NCBI RefSeq assembly: GCF_000013885.1
Contig: NC_007964.1
Span: 2,094,001-2,158,000 of the forward strand
DNA length: 64,000 nucleotides
Direction of reading: 5' to 3'
Source of the DNA: Nitrobacter hamburgensis X14
GTDB taxonomy: Bacteria > Pseudomonadota > Alphaproteobacteria > Rhizobiales > Xanthobacteraceae
Part shown: in pieces, positions 26,836-34,869 of the stretch
Layout of the letters: every line of letters begins with the position of its first letter
Position numbering within the stretch: position 1 is the stretch's first letter
Notes under the pieces: generated by a model
Told to the model about the DNA's origin: nothing
Seen by the model: the letters and a program-made list of their open reading frames with translations, nothing else
Database searches by the model: none
Program-made: the position numbers and the translations under genes

Positions 26836-27231
26836 CTAATCGCTTGGATATCGGCGAGAGATGGCCTCCCGAACGCGTGTCACAAGGCTCTCCTCCAAAT
26901 GAGGCTTGAATAAAACAGAATCTATGCCGGCGGCCGCGGCCTTCTCCCCCATATGCCGGTTGGGATAGCCGGTGATGAGAACAATCGGCGCCGCGACATT
27001 TCGTTGACGGAGGCGAGCCGCCACATCCAGCCCATCCATATGGGGCAATTTGTAATCGATCACCAGGCAATCGACATCGTCCGGGTCAATGGAAGTCAAC
27101 AGCGTCACGGCGGCGCCGAAGGTGCGAACCTTGAACCCATGGGTTTCGAGCAGGAATCGCAATGACTGAAGCACAGCATGATCGTCATCGAGAACCCAGA
27201 TTTTGTGTTTTTCGATTGTGAACTCTGGCAT
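26836..27231 (-). CDS. Lone receiver-domain protein next to fixLJ
   Basis: The 131-aa product is a single receiver domain with no output domain: acid cluster DDD15-17, phosphoacceptor Asp59 (VIDYKLPHMDGL), Thr in LITGYP and Lys in LFKPHLEE. ATG 27231 is preferred; a TTG at 27243 is in frame. It is separated from fixJ by 69 nt, and its FixK-type box overlaps the fixJ stop codon, 66.5 nt from the start. By analogy with FixT of Sinorhizobium, a FixK-controlled receiver-like inhibitor of FixL, it could feed back on FixL or act as a phosphate sink; this is inference. Confidence 0.88.
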   Translation of the reverse strand: MPEFTIEKHKIWVLDDDHAVLQSLRFLLETHGFKVRTFGAAVTLLTSIDPDDVDCLVIDYKLPHMDGLDVAARLRQRNVAAPIVLITGYPNRHMGEKAAAAGIDSVLFKPHLEESLVTRVREAISRRYPSD

Positions 27232-27290
27232 CTGATGTCGCAAATCCCGATAGCTAATCGTGAACGATACGACTGTGGGAATGCGGTGAC

Positions 27291-27304
27291 TTGATTTAGC
27301 TCAA
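27291..27304. promoter_or_regulatory. FixK/FNR box overlapping the fixJ stop codon
   Basis: TTGATTTAGCTCAA, exact. Centre is 66.5 nt upstream of the lone receiver start. It includes the fixJ stop codon (27301-27303). Confidence 0.85.
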
Positions 27305-27918
27305 TCGTTCAAAATGCCTGCGCGTAGCGCAAGCCGGATCAGCTCGGACAGGTTATGTGCCTGCATTTTGGTCATGACATTTGCCCGGTAAACCTCAATC
27401 GTCCTGGGGCTGATGTTGTGTTCGCGGGCGATCAGCTTATTGGACAGCCCTGCGACGAGGCCGTCCATGACCTGACGCTCGCGCTGACTGAGACTCGCGA
27501 TCCTCGATGCGATCTCCGCCGAGATGGCGTCACTCTTCGCATGACCGGGACTCTGTTGGAGTGCGGTCTCGATCATCCCGATCAGTCGTTCATCTTCAAA
27601 TGGCTTTTCAATGAAATCGAGCGCACCCAACTTTATCGCTTCAACTGCGAGGGGAATATCCCCGTGTCCGGTCATGATGATGACGGGCAGGGGCGAAGCA
27701 TTGGCTTTGAGGCGTCGAAGCAGATCCATTCCGTCGATGCCAGGCATGCGAACGTCGGATATGAGGCAGCCAAAACGAAGACCGGCATGAGCATTGAGGA
27801 AATCGGCGGCAGCGTCGAACAGCATGACTTTGAAGCCTGCCGAGCCAAGGAGGAAATCAAGCGAGTCCCGCATCGCAGGATCGTCGTCGATGACATAGAC
27901 ATTTCCCTTATGCGACAT
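27301..27918 (-). CDS. fixJ: Response regulator FixJ
   Basis: The 205-aa regulator has a receiver domain (DDD11-13, phosphoacceptor Asp55 in [20 protein letters not shown]) and a C-terminal LuxR/FixJ helix-turn-helix ([37 protein letters not shown]). Phosphorylated by FixL under low oxygen, FixJ activates fixK and thereby the FixK regulon. Its ATG overlaps the fixL coding end by 11 bases. No fixK gene is in the window, so the link to the many local boxes goes through a FixK encoded elsewhere. Confidence 0.95.
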   Translation of the reverse strand: MSHKGNVYVIDDDPAMRDSLDFLLGSAGFKVMLFDAAADFLNAHAGLRFGCLISDVRMPGIDGMDLLRRLKANASPLPVIIMTGHGDIPLAVEAIKLGALDFIEKPFEDERLIGMIETALQQSPGHAKSDAISAEIASRIASLSQRERQVMDGLVAGLSNKLIAREHNISPRTIEVYRANVMTKMQAHNLSELIRLALRAGILND

Positions 27919-29443
27919 CAGGCAAATCCTCGGTCGGTGCTATAGGCAAGGTCAGTCGGAAGGTGGCGCCGCCGGAATCGTTCGGTTCGGCCCACATTCG
28001 GCCGCCGTGGGCTTCTATGATAGATCGGCTGATAGAGAGCCCCACGCCCATACCGGTTTCCTTGGTCGTGAAGAAAGTCTCGAACAGGTTTGCGGTAGTG
28101 GCTTCACTGAAGCCATGGCCAGTATCCGATATGGACAGTTCGACCGTATCGTCTGAAGCTTTCGTGCTGGAGGCGGCGATTTCCCGTTTTGGTGATTCCA
28201 CCATCGCCTCCAGGGCGTTCCGAAAGAGATTGATCAAGACTTGCTGAATCTGCACGCGGTCGACGAGGACGCGATCGCATTCCGCATCCAGATCAAGCCG
28301 TAGCATGACATTTTGTTCACGGGCGCCCGCGAGGCCGAGAGCAACGGCCTCTTCTATCAGCTTCGCCAGGCTTTCGACGCGCTTCTCGGACTCCCGCCGG
28401 GAGACAAAATCGCGCAACCGTCGAATGATCTGGCCGGCGCGGATGGCTTGATCCGCGGCGCGATCCAACGCCGTTTCGATCTTCGCGATGTTAGGGTCGG
28501 TGCTCGCCGCCAGAAGACGGCGCGAGCCCTTCATGTAGTTGCTGATCGCGGTGAGCGGCTGGTTCAATTCGTGCGCGAGCGCAGAGGCCATTTCACCCAT
28601 CGCGCTCAAGCGAGATATGTGAACCAGTTCAGAGTGCAGTTCCTGAAGTTTGGCCTGGGTTCGCTGATGCTCTGTAAGATCACGAACAAATCCGGTAAAA
28701 TGCCGCTTTCCACCGGAGTGCATCTCACCGACGGACAGATGCATTGGGAACGTGGCCCCATCTCGGCGCTTCCCGGTGACAATCCGTCCGATGCCGATGA
28801 TGTGCCGTTCGCCAGTGGATTGATAGCGGGCCAAATAGCCGTCGTGTCGGCTGCTATCCGGTTCAGGCATCAAAATGCTGACATTCTGGCCAATGGCTTC
28901 ATGTTCTGAATAGCCGAATAGACGTTCGGCTGCAGTGCTGAAGTGCTGTATGATGCCGTGATCGTCAATAACAATCATCGCATCGGGAATCGTGTCGAGA
29001 ATCGAACGCAGGTGATCTTCGCGCGCAAGCAGGGCTTCTTCGATTAACTTCTGATCGTCGATATCGAGCACCACGCCACTCAGGCGCCGCGGCACTCCGT
29101 CGTCGTTGATGACGAGACCGCCTCGTGCCCGAACCCATCGACTCCCTGCCGGTGTCCCACGGATGCGGTACTGAATATCAAACCTGCATCCGGTCTTGAT
29201 AGAGCGTTGGATAGCCGATTCGGTGCGCGCGCGATCTTCCGGCAGGAGCAGGGAGAGGAAAAGATCGTAACTGACCGGGGCATTTTCCGGGACGCCAAAA
29301 AGCCTGTGTGTTGGGCTGGACCAGAACAGCTTCCGGGTCGAGAGATCAAGATCCCAGATGCCAACACCGGATTTGTCAATTCCGCGTTGCAACTCGTCGT
29401 CACGGAACAAGCTATTTAAGGATGGCAGATCGTCACTCGTCAC
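27908..29443 (-). CDS. fixL: Oxygen-sensing histidine kinase FixL
   Basis: The 511-aa soluble kinase has two PAS domains (about 15-130 and 142-255) and a HisKA/HATPase module. The second PAS is the haem domain: His200 ([11 protein letters not shown]) is the expected axial ligand, Arg206, His214 and Arg220 (HIIGIGR) fill the distal and propionate positions, and His291 ([11 protein letters not shown]) is the phosphorylation site. These numbers coincide with those of Bradyrhizobium FixL. Oxygen on the haem switches the kinase off. No membrane helix is present, as in Bradyrhizobium. The start is a GTG at 29443 with GGAAGTGA upstream. Confidence 0.96.
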   Translation of the reverse strand: MTSDDLPSLNSLFRDDELQRGIDKSGVGIWDLDLSTRKLFWSSPTHRLFGVPENAPVSYDLFLSLLLPEDRARTESAIQRSIKTGCRFDIQYRIRGTPAGSRWVRARGGLVINDDGVPRRLSGVVLDIDDQKLIEEALLAREDHLRSILDTIPDAMIVIDDHGIIQHFSTAAERLFGYSEHEAIGQNVSILMPEPDSSRHDGYLARYQSTGERHIIGIGRIVTGKRRDGATFPMHLSVGEMHSGGKRHFTGFVRDLTEHQRTQAKLQELHSELVHISRLSAMGEMASALAHELNQPLTAISNYMKGSRRLLAASTDPNIAKIETALDRAADQAIRAGQIIRRLRDFVSRRESEKRVESLAKLIEEAVALGLAGAREQNVMLRLDLDAECDRVLVDRVQIQQVLINLFRNALEAMVESPKREIAASSTKASDDTVELSISDTGHGFSEATTANLFETFFTTKETGMGVGLSISRSIIEAHGGRMWAEPNDSGGATFRLTLPIAPTEDLPDVA

Positions 29444-29693
29444 GGTTCACTTCCGGCACGGCATGGAAAGCTTCATTGAAAAATCGACTGTCCGTCGCGT
29501 AATGAGCCCCTCGTATTCCCAGCTAATGAGGCTATCACGGGGCCGTGACCGCGACTTATGGTAGAGCCGCGTAGGCTTGAAGATATGGCTTTATCCGGCT
29601 AAAATATATCACAAAATACTATGCAGCCGGCCCCGGCGGGCGCTTTGTCTCTCCCTACAAAGCCCTGTGCTTCCGAGCGAAGGGGATTTCTCG

Positions 29694-29843
29694 ATGCAAC
29701 GCTATGTTCACGAGGAAAACATTCTTCTCTACCGAAAGCTGCTTGCGGACACGATGGATGAACAAAAGCGCAAGATCATTTTAAAATTGCTGGCGGAGGA
29801 GGAGGCAAAGGAGCTGCCGACCCCCTGTCCAGAGAAGAAATGA
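29694..29843 (+). CDS. Small conserved soluble protein (49 aa)
   Basis: The short acidic protein begins MQRYVHEENILLYRKLLADT and ends LPTPCPEKK; the middle (EQKRKIILKLLAEEEAKE) is strongly helical. Similar very small proteins are common in Bradyrhizobium-type genomes. ATG 29694 is favoured over an upstream frame from 29577, with GAAGGGG 9 nt before it. It diverges from fixL; no FixK-type box was seen. Function unknown. Confidence 0.7.
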   Translation: MQRYVHEENILLYRKLLADTMDEQKRKIILKLLAEEEAKELPTPCPEKK

Positions 29844-29858
29844 GCCGTGTTTTGATCA

Positions 29859-29889
29859 GCCTGCAGCACCGTCAAAAGATGCTGCAGGC
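29859..29889. terminator. Hairpin between convergent genes
   Basis: GCCTGCAGCA and TGCTGCAGGC form a perfect 10-bp stem with an 11-nt loop, 15 nt after the 49-aa gene and 7 nt beyond the BON gene's end. It has no U-tract but is well placed as a shared terminator. Confidence 0.6.
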
Positions 29890-29896
29890 CGAACGA

Positions 29897-30544
29897 TCAG
29901 CGGATCGTGAGGTGGTCTTCGACAAAAGCTACGCCGGGCGCAGACCAAGCGGCGTTCTCGGCGGCACGTCGTTCATCCCAATTGTCGACCTTGCCGTCTA
30001 GAATGACCTTGTTGCCATTCTCGACCGTAACGCGGATTGCATTGGCTTCGATTTCTGCGTGGCGTTTGAGCGCTAACTCGATCTTGGTTTTGACGTTCGA
30101 TGCCTCAGCGCGGGGCTTGATGGTGATCGTGTTCGTTACACCGCGCACCCCGGATAGTTTGCGAACATCGTCTTCCGCCGCTGTTTTCTGATAGTACGAA
30201 TTGACGTGGCCGCTTATAGTGACCCAGCCGTCTTGAACGAGCACCTCGACAGTGTCGGGAACAATGACATCCCATGTCAGGATATCTATCGCGCGTTTGG
30301 CGATCTGGTCATCCGCCGTCTTGGCCTGAAACGAGTAGCGGACCTCGATATTCTCCGCGATCGCGTGCACACCCTTGACGCGCCGGGCGGCTGCGATGGC
30401 CGCGACCTTTTGGGCATAGCTGGTAACATGGCCGGTCAGGCTGACGACGTTGCTATCGACGGCGACGCCAATATGCTCGCCATCAAAAGCTGGATCAAAA
30501 TCAAATTCATCGATGATGTCTTGACGAAGTTGGGAGTCAGTCAT
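29897..30544 (-). CDS. Triple BON-domain protein
   Basis: The 215-aa protein consists of three successive BON domains (about 1-70, 78-145, 150-215), each with the pattern of a strand-V-L/I-x-G-x-V turn (VVSLTGHVTSYAQK, VTISGHVNSYYQK, VILDGKVDNWDE). No signal peptide is seen, so it is probably cytoplasmic or membrane-associated. Relatives (OsmY/Kbp type) respond to osmotic or potassium stress. A perfect FixK-type box is centred 64.5 nt upstream of ATG 30544, so it belongs to the low-oxygen set. Confidence 0.9.
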   Translation of the reverse strand: MTDSQLRQDIIDEFDFDPAFDGEHIGVAVDSNVVSLTGHVTSYAQKVAAIAAARRVKGVHAIAENIEVRYSFQAKTADDQIAKRAIDILTWDVIVPDTVEVLVQDGWVTISGHVNSYYQKTAAEDDVRKLSGVRGVTNTITIKPRAEASNVKTKIELALKRHAEIEANAIRVTVENGNKVILDGKVDNWDERRAAENAAWSAPGVAFVEDHLTIR

Positions 30545-30601
30545 GGTCGTTCTCCATCGAATTTATGAACAAATAATCTCGCTTGTCCACGGTGCGGCGT
30601 A

Positions 30602-30615
30602 TTGATCGGAATCAA
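30602..30615. promoter_or_regulatory. FixK/FNR box
   Basis: TTGATCGGAATCAA, exact. Centre is 64.5 nt upstream of the BON protein start. Confidence 0.88.
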
Positions 30616-30721
30616 AAAGGCCGCAATGAATCGCCATTGGACATCGACAATCAGCCAGATCAGTACGGATCGATCTGGGCCGTTCGCGACGTCTCAGTGT
30701 CGCCGCTCGTAATCGAAGAAA

Positions 30722-31159
30722 CTAGCCTTTGAGGCTTTCGATCACGTTCTGCAGCAAGGTCCGGACGCGTTCCGCCGACTGCTTAAGTTGCGGATTATCG
30801 ATTGCCTGCATGGAAGCGACGGGATCGATGGCCGCAACTTCAGTGCGACCTTGAGCAATTTCGTTAACAACGACGTTGCATGGCAACATGGTGCCGATCT
30901 TGCCCTCAAGTTGTAGCGCCTCATAAGCCAGCTTGGGATTGCACGCCCCAAGGATGCGGTAGTTGCGAAATTCGACGCCGAGCTTTTCCTTGAGCGTTTT
31001 TTTGACATCGATCTCAGTAATGATGCCGAAGCCTTCGCCTCTAAGAGCGCCGATCGTTTTCCGCATGGCCTCATCGAACCCGAGTGGCAAGGTTTTACTG
31101 AAGCAGACTGCATTACGGGTTCCTTCGGAATGGTGAAATGACAATGCTCTAGTCAGCAT
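30722..31159 (-). CDS. DUF302 protein
   Basis: The 145-aa protein matches the DUF302 family: FSKTLPLGFDEAMRKTIGAL, GFGIITEIDVKKTLKEKLGV, YRILGACNPKLAYEAL and IGTMLPCNVVV. DUF302 proteins are small, often found with redox or metal genes, and have no proven activity; the conserved Cys in GACNP and LPCN may bind metal. ATG 31159 lacks a strong ribosome site, so the start is uncertain. It runs divergently from the 195-aa membrane protein; no FixK-type box was found between them. Confidence 0.85.
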   Translation of the reverse strand: MLTRALSFHHSEGTRNAVCFSKTLPLGFDEAMRKTIGALRGEGFGIITEIDVKKTLKEKLGVEFRNYRILGACNPKLAYEALQLEGKIGTMLPCNVVVNEIAQGRTEVAAIDPVASMQAIDNPQLKQSAERVRTLLQNVIESLKG

Positions 31160-31303
31160 GAAGACATTTCGTTGGCGCTCCTTGCGGCAGATCAAATGCA
31201 GGGTAACAACTATGGTCATGACGCGGCCTACGCCAAGTGCTCTTCAGCAGATTCGAACGAGGACGAGAGTAGGAACTTCGACACTGTTCGATATGGTGTT
31301 GCC

Positions 31304-31891
31304 ATGACATCAGAAAATCGGGAAAGTTATACTGAGGTGCGCGTCGACAAGATTGCGCAGCTCTTTCACACACTCGATCCCTTTCCATTTCGAGAAAAGG
31401 ATCTCGACCAGGACGTCGAAAATTATATCGTGAGCTGGGCTCGGGAGTTACCCGGCAACGAGCCGATCAGAATTATTATTTATCTCTCGGATACCGAATT
31501 CAAAACGAGCGTGTTCAAAGACATCGGCGAGGCATTCAGCCGCTATTTCACTGGCCGTGCAGTCGTTATTCAGCATGAATTGAATGAACTCTTTCGCATT
31601 GGACGCAGATCGCTTGGGATTGGGATCGCGATTCTTATATTATGCCTTGCTTCCGCGCATTTCGCCGACGGATACCTAACTGGCGCACAGTTAAAAAATG
31701 TAGCTAGAGAAAGTTTCCTGATCCTGGGATGGGTCGCAAACTGGCGCCCATTGGAAATCTTTCTTTATGATTGGTGGCCGATTGCGCAGCGGCGTGCTTT
31801 GTATCGGCGCCTAGCGGCAGCACCGGTCGAGTTGCGACCATATTCATTGACATCGATGCAAGAGCCGATTCCATCCAGCTCGCCCTCTTGA
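31304..31891 (+). CDS. Membrane protein of unknown function
   Basis: The 195-aa protein has a soluble N-terminal part (FHTLDPFPFREKDLDQDVEN, IRIIIYLSDTEF), then membrane-associated helices near 103-123 (LGIGIAILILCLASAHFADG) and 135-155 (ESFLILGWVANWRPLEIFLY). I recall similar unnamed proteins near Usp/CBS clusters in related bacteria, but know no function. ATG 31304 was chosen as the first codon giving a compact protein; its ribosome site is weak. Confidence 0.65.
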   Translation: MTSENRESYTEVRVDKIAQLFHTLDPFPFREKDLDQDVENYIVSWARELPGNEPIRIIIYLSDTEFKTSVFKDIGEAFSRYFTGRAVVIQHELNELFRIGRRSLGIGIAILILCLASAHFADGYLTGAQLKNVARESFLILGWVANWRPLEIFLYDWWPIAQRRALYRRLAAAPVELRPYSLTSMQEPIPSSSPS

Positions 31892-31994
31892 ATGCGTGGA
31901 AGCTTGGCCCGGACGCGGTCGTGAGCCAATATTCAATCCGTCTCAGGGCCGACAGCGATAGTGTGCCTGCATCTGTCGTGTTCTTCCGGAGTAA

Positions 31995-32723
31995 TCAACG
32001 CGCCGCTGCCAGTTGGTCATCCTCCGGAGAAATCAAGTAGAGCCCAGACATGGTATCGACCCAGCAAAGGTGATCGTGAACGTTTTTCACGCCGGCGGCA
32101 TTTTCTGCCGTGACCACGGCAGCCTGTCGGGCCCGTTCGTCGGTAATGACCCCGCTGAGGTGCACGATTCCGCCGTGCACAATGACGCCCAGGCCGTATG
32201 GACACCAGTCGCTCTTCTCGATGGATGTAATGATGCGGTCGCGAATATGGTCATCATCCGCGGTCGGATCTGGAACCTCGCGGGCAAGCCCTGCGACGGC
32301 CTGCAGTAGATTGGCGCGTGTGACGATTCCGACAATCTGGTCGCCCCGCATCACCGGCAACCGCTTGATGCTGTTCTTTTCCATCGTTGTCACAATGTCT
32401 TCCAGCAACGTATCTTCTGATACGGTACAAGGGTTCGGTGTCATGATTTCACCGACCTTGCGACCTTGCTCGTGAACGAAGTCCGACGCGTCCCTGCCGG
32501 CACCGAGCAGGAATTTCAGCCATCGAGCTCTCCTGCGCTGTGTTCCAATTTCGGCACGGCGAATAAAATCTCCTTCCGAAATGATGCCGACCAGCTTTCC
32601 TGCTGCGTTGATCACCGGGAGGCCACTGATATGTTGTTTGAGCATGGTGTTCGCGGCATCGACGATAGTCGTGTCAGGATTGACCGTGGTGACCTGTCTA
32701 GTCATGATCTGATGAGCGCGCAT
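31995..32723 (-). CDS. CBS-CBS-BON protein (copy 2)
   Basis: The 242-aa protein has two CBS domains (HQIMTRQVTTVNPDTTIVDA, then VGEIMTPNPCTVSEDTLLED) and a C-terminal BON domain (YGLGVIVHGGIVHLSGVITD, VKNVHDHLCWV). It resembles the other CBS-BON proteins of the window but is more distant from copies 1 and 3 than they are from each other. A fully palindromic FixK-type box is centred 70.5 nt upstream of ATG 32723. Probable role: adenylate-responsive regulation of a partner at the membrane in low oxygen (inference). Confidence 0.9.
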   Translation of the reverse strand: MRAHQIMTRQVTTVNPDTTIVDAANTMLKQHISGLPVINAAGKLVGIISEGDFIRRAEIGTQRRRARWLKFLLGAGRDASDFVHEQGRKVGEIMTPNPCTVSEDTLLEDIVTTMEKNSIKRLPVMRGDQIVGIVTRANLLQAVAGLAREVPDPTADDDHIRDRIITSIEKSDWCPYGLGVIVHGGIVHLSGVITDERARQAAVVTAENAAGVKNVHDHLCWVDTMSGLYLISPEDDQLAAAR

Positions 32724-32786
32724 CGAAAAGCTCCAAAAGTTTGGATAAAGCGTCTCAAAATGCTATCGCCAATGCATCGAGATGGC

Positions 32787-32800
32787 TTGACCTAGGTCAA
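32787..32800. promoter_or_regulatory. FixK/FNR box, perfect palindrome
   Basis: TTGACCTAGGTCAA is symmetric over all 14 bases. Centre is 70.5 nt upstream of the CBS-BON gene at 32723. Confidence 0.88.
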
Positions 32801-32890
32801 GCGCGATGGCTGCTCGGAATATGGGAGACTACCGCCTGGCTGCTAGTGTCTCTCATCGTTTGCAACAGCGGCCGCATCATTTGTAGGTAC

Positions 32891-32904
32891 TTGATCTGGA
32901 TCAT
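32891..32904. promoter_or_regulatory. FixK/FNR box (one mismatch)
   Basis: TTGATCTGGATCAT differs from consensus only in the last base. Centre is 90.5 nt upstream of the Usp start at 32988, so it pairs with the box at 32787 to serve the divergent genes. Confidence 0.75.
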
Positions 32905-32987
32905 TCGCGTTTCATCATCTCGGCTCCATGCATATCGGTGGAAGAAACTATTGTAATTTGTCGATTGAGCCGCATCGGGAGAAAAGA

Positions 32988-33824
32988 ATGACCTACGCGA
33001 CGATCATGGTTAGCCTTGCGTCCGATCAGCCGAACGAGAGCTGTCTCGCCATTGCCAGCGAAATGGTCGAACGATTTGACGCGAGAGTTGTTGGAATCGC
33101 GGCTGCGGAGTTCAGTCCGCCGCTTTATTTCACTTCGGGTGAGCAAGCCGATAAGCTGATTGAGCAAGGTCGGAACGCCGTCAAGACGCGATTGTCTGAG
33201 CTTGAGTCCGAGTTCCGAAAGGTCATGAATCGGGGCACGAAACACGTCGAATGGCGTGCCAACATGGAGGTGCCTATTCGGTTTGTCGCGCGCGAAGCGC
33301 GCGCCGCCGATATTATCGTGATCGGACAAAGTCGAGACAGCGCATTTACAGACCCATTTGCCAGGGTCAACCCGAGCGATCTGGTGGTGCAGGCGGGCAG
33401 GCCGCTGCTTATTGTTCCGGAAAAGGCTGACTGGCTCGATTTGCGAAGCGTGCTGGTCGCCTGGAAGGACACCCCCGAGGCGCGGCGGGCAATCGTCGAT
33501 TCGCGTCCGTTGCTTCGTAAAGCCAAGGACGTCACGATCACCGAGATTGTCGAGGACGGCGGCAGCCACGAGGCGGCATTGAAGCGTACTAATGATGTGG
33601 TTACGTGGCTGTCGCATCATGACATTGCAGCGAATGCGCTTGTTCCGGAAGAGAGTTCGACACGGGATGCTGCGGCTTCGCTGGACAGTATTGCGTCCAG
33701 TGTCGGAGCAGGCGTGATTGTTGCGGGAGCCTATGGTCATTCGCGGTGGCGCGAGTGGGTACTCGGTGGCGTGACGCAGCACCTTGCAACTGAATCGACG
33801 CGTTGCGTATTGCTATCGCGTTGA
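32988..33824 (+). CDS. Two-domain universal stress protein (Usp 1)
   Basis: The 278-aa protein has tandem Usp domains (about 1-145 and 150-278). The second ends in GAYGHSRWREWVLGGVTQHL, close to the G-x2-G-x9-G nucleotide loop of ATP-binding Usps; the first domain lacks it. ATG 32988 follows GGGAGAAAAGA. A FixK-type box lies 90 nt upstream. Usp proteins of this double type are typical of Anr/FNR/DosR-like hypoxia regulons and support long survival without oxygen. Confidence 0.92.
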   Translation: MTYATIMVSLASDQPNESCLAIASEMVERFDARVVGIAAAEFSPPLYFTSGEQADKLIEQGRNAVKTRLSELESEFRKVMNRGTKHVEWRANMEVPIRFVAREARAADIIVIGQSRDSAFTDPFARVNPSDLVVQAGRPLLIVPEKADWLDLRSVLVAWKDTPEARRAIVDSRPLLRKAKDVTITEIVEDGGSHEAALKRTNDVVTWLSHHDIAANALVPEESSTRDAAASLDSIASSVGAGVIVAGAYGHSRWREWVLGGVTQHLATESTRCVLLSR

Positions 33825-33927
33825 CTCGACAGAATTGAGATGAGCCAGTGGAGGAACCGAGTGAGTGACTCGCTACAAGCCCGTTCCAGGTTCGCGAATT
33901 GTCAAATTTTGGAAGCGAGGAACCCAG

Positions 33928-34869
33928 CTAGAATGGCTTTAATTCCGCCATTTTCCGGAAAGTGACTGCAGCGGCCTTGATCATCCGTTCTCTGGCTTTT
34001 CGGTCCGTCGGAAACAGCGAGCGCCATCCCGCTCCGTCGTCCCGCGTCGGTTTTGCCAAAGTGGTTGCGATAACGCGGCCTTGCTCAGCGTCGTTTAGCT
34101 GCCCCAGATATTTCTGAGTCTTGCGTAGAGACTTAAGATACTCTCTCACGCTTGCGTGAGATTGACTTGGGAGAAGCTGTCCGAGGATTTCGAGTGCATA
34201 ACGGAGTCGCTTGCTTCTTATCCTGAGTCGATGACGCTGACTTGCATTCATATCCTCAAGGGCGCGGCTCTTTTTTATCAGCTTCTTGTGCCACCGATCA
34301 AGCTGGCGGTCAGAATACGTCGTGAGCGAGGTTGATGATTGCAGGCTGTCCTGCGACCTATTTCCATTCTCAATCCAGATTGACATGTCGCGCAGCAGTA
34401 TCCGGTATCGCCTTGAGTGAAGCGCACAGCTGAGCTCTCGATGGCTGGTGCTCCATGCTTTCCGCCAAGCGCGACCGAGCGATTGTGCTTGCAGCCTCGT
34501 GTCATCGGATGAGGGAAGCCGCTTAAGCGCGACGTCTAGATCGCGCGCCCGGCTCAGGCGTTTGTTCAACCATTTCAATTCACCCTTCAAGGGAGACCAT
34601 TCTGGAGATGGAATGGAAGAGGAGAAAAAAGATCGGGCAGCTCGCAAACGGGTCAGCGCAATGCGCATCTGATGCAGCGCTTCCCGGTCTCCCTCGCACG
34701 TTGCCTGTTGATTCGCTGCCAGATCGTCGAGACATCCGCGCGCAATCGCGCGAAATGCTTCCTGGCATGTCATCGTTGCGGTCAGTCGCGGCAGTTTGTA
34801 GCGGCGATGCCGTCCCTGTCGCTGTTTGGAGCGTGAGCCGTCCAAGGGAGACTTTCGTGGTCCAGTCAT
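33928..34869 (-). CDS. CHAD-domain protein
   Basis: The 313-aa, strongly basic helical protein is a CHAD domain: paired conserved His/Arg helices (LHQMRIALTRLRAARSFF and LRIRSKRLRYALEILG). CHAD domains bind inorganic polyphosphate. Its ATG overlaps the stop of the upstream kinase fusion by four bases, so the two proteins are made together, at the end of an operon with the alcohol dehydrogenase. A polyphosphate-linked role in stress is inferred from the domain. Confidence 0.9.
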   Translation of the reverse strand: MTGPRKSPLDGSRSKQRQGRHRRYKLPRLTATMTCQEAFRAIARGCLDDLAANQQATCEGDREALHQMRIALTRLRAARSFFSSSIPSPEWSPLKGELKWLNKRLSRARDLDVALKRLPSSDDTRLQAQSLGRAWRKAWSTSHRELSCALHSRRYRILLRDMSIWIENGNRSQDSLQSSTSLTTYSDRQLDRWHKKLIKKSRALEDMNASQRHRLRIRSKRLRYALEILGQLLPSQSHASVREYLKSLRKTQKYLGQLNDAEQGRVIATTLAKPTRDDGAGWRSLFPTDRKARERMIKAAAVTFRKMAELKPF

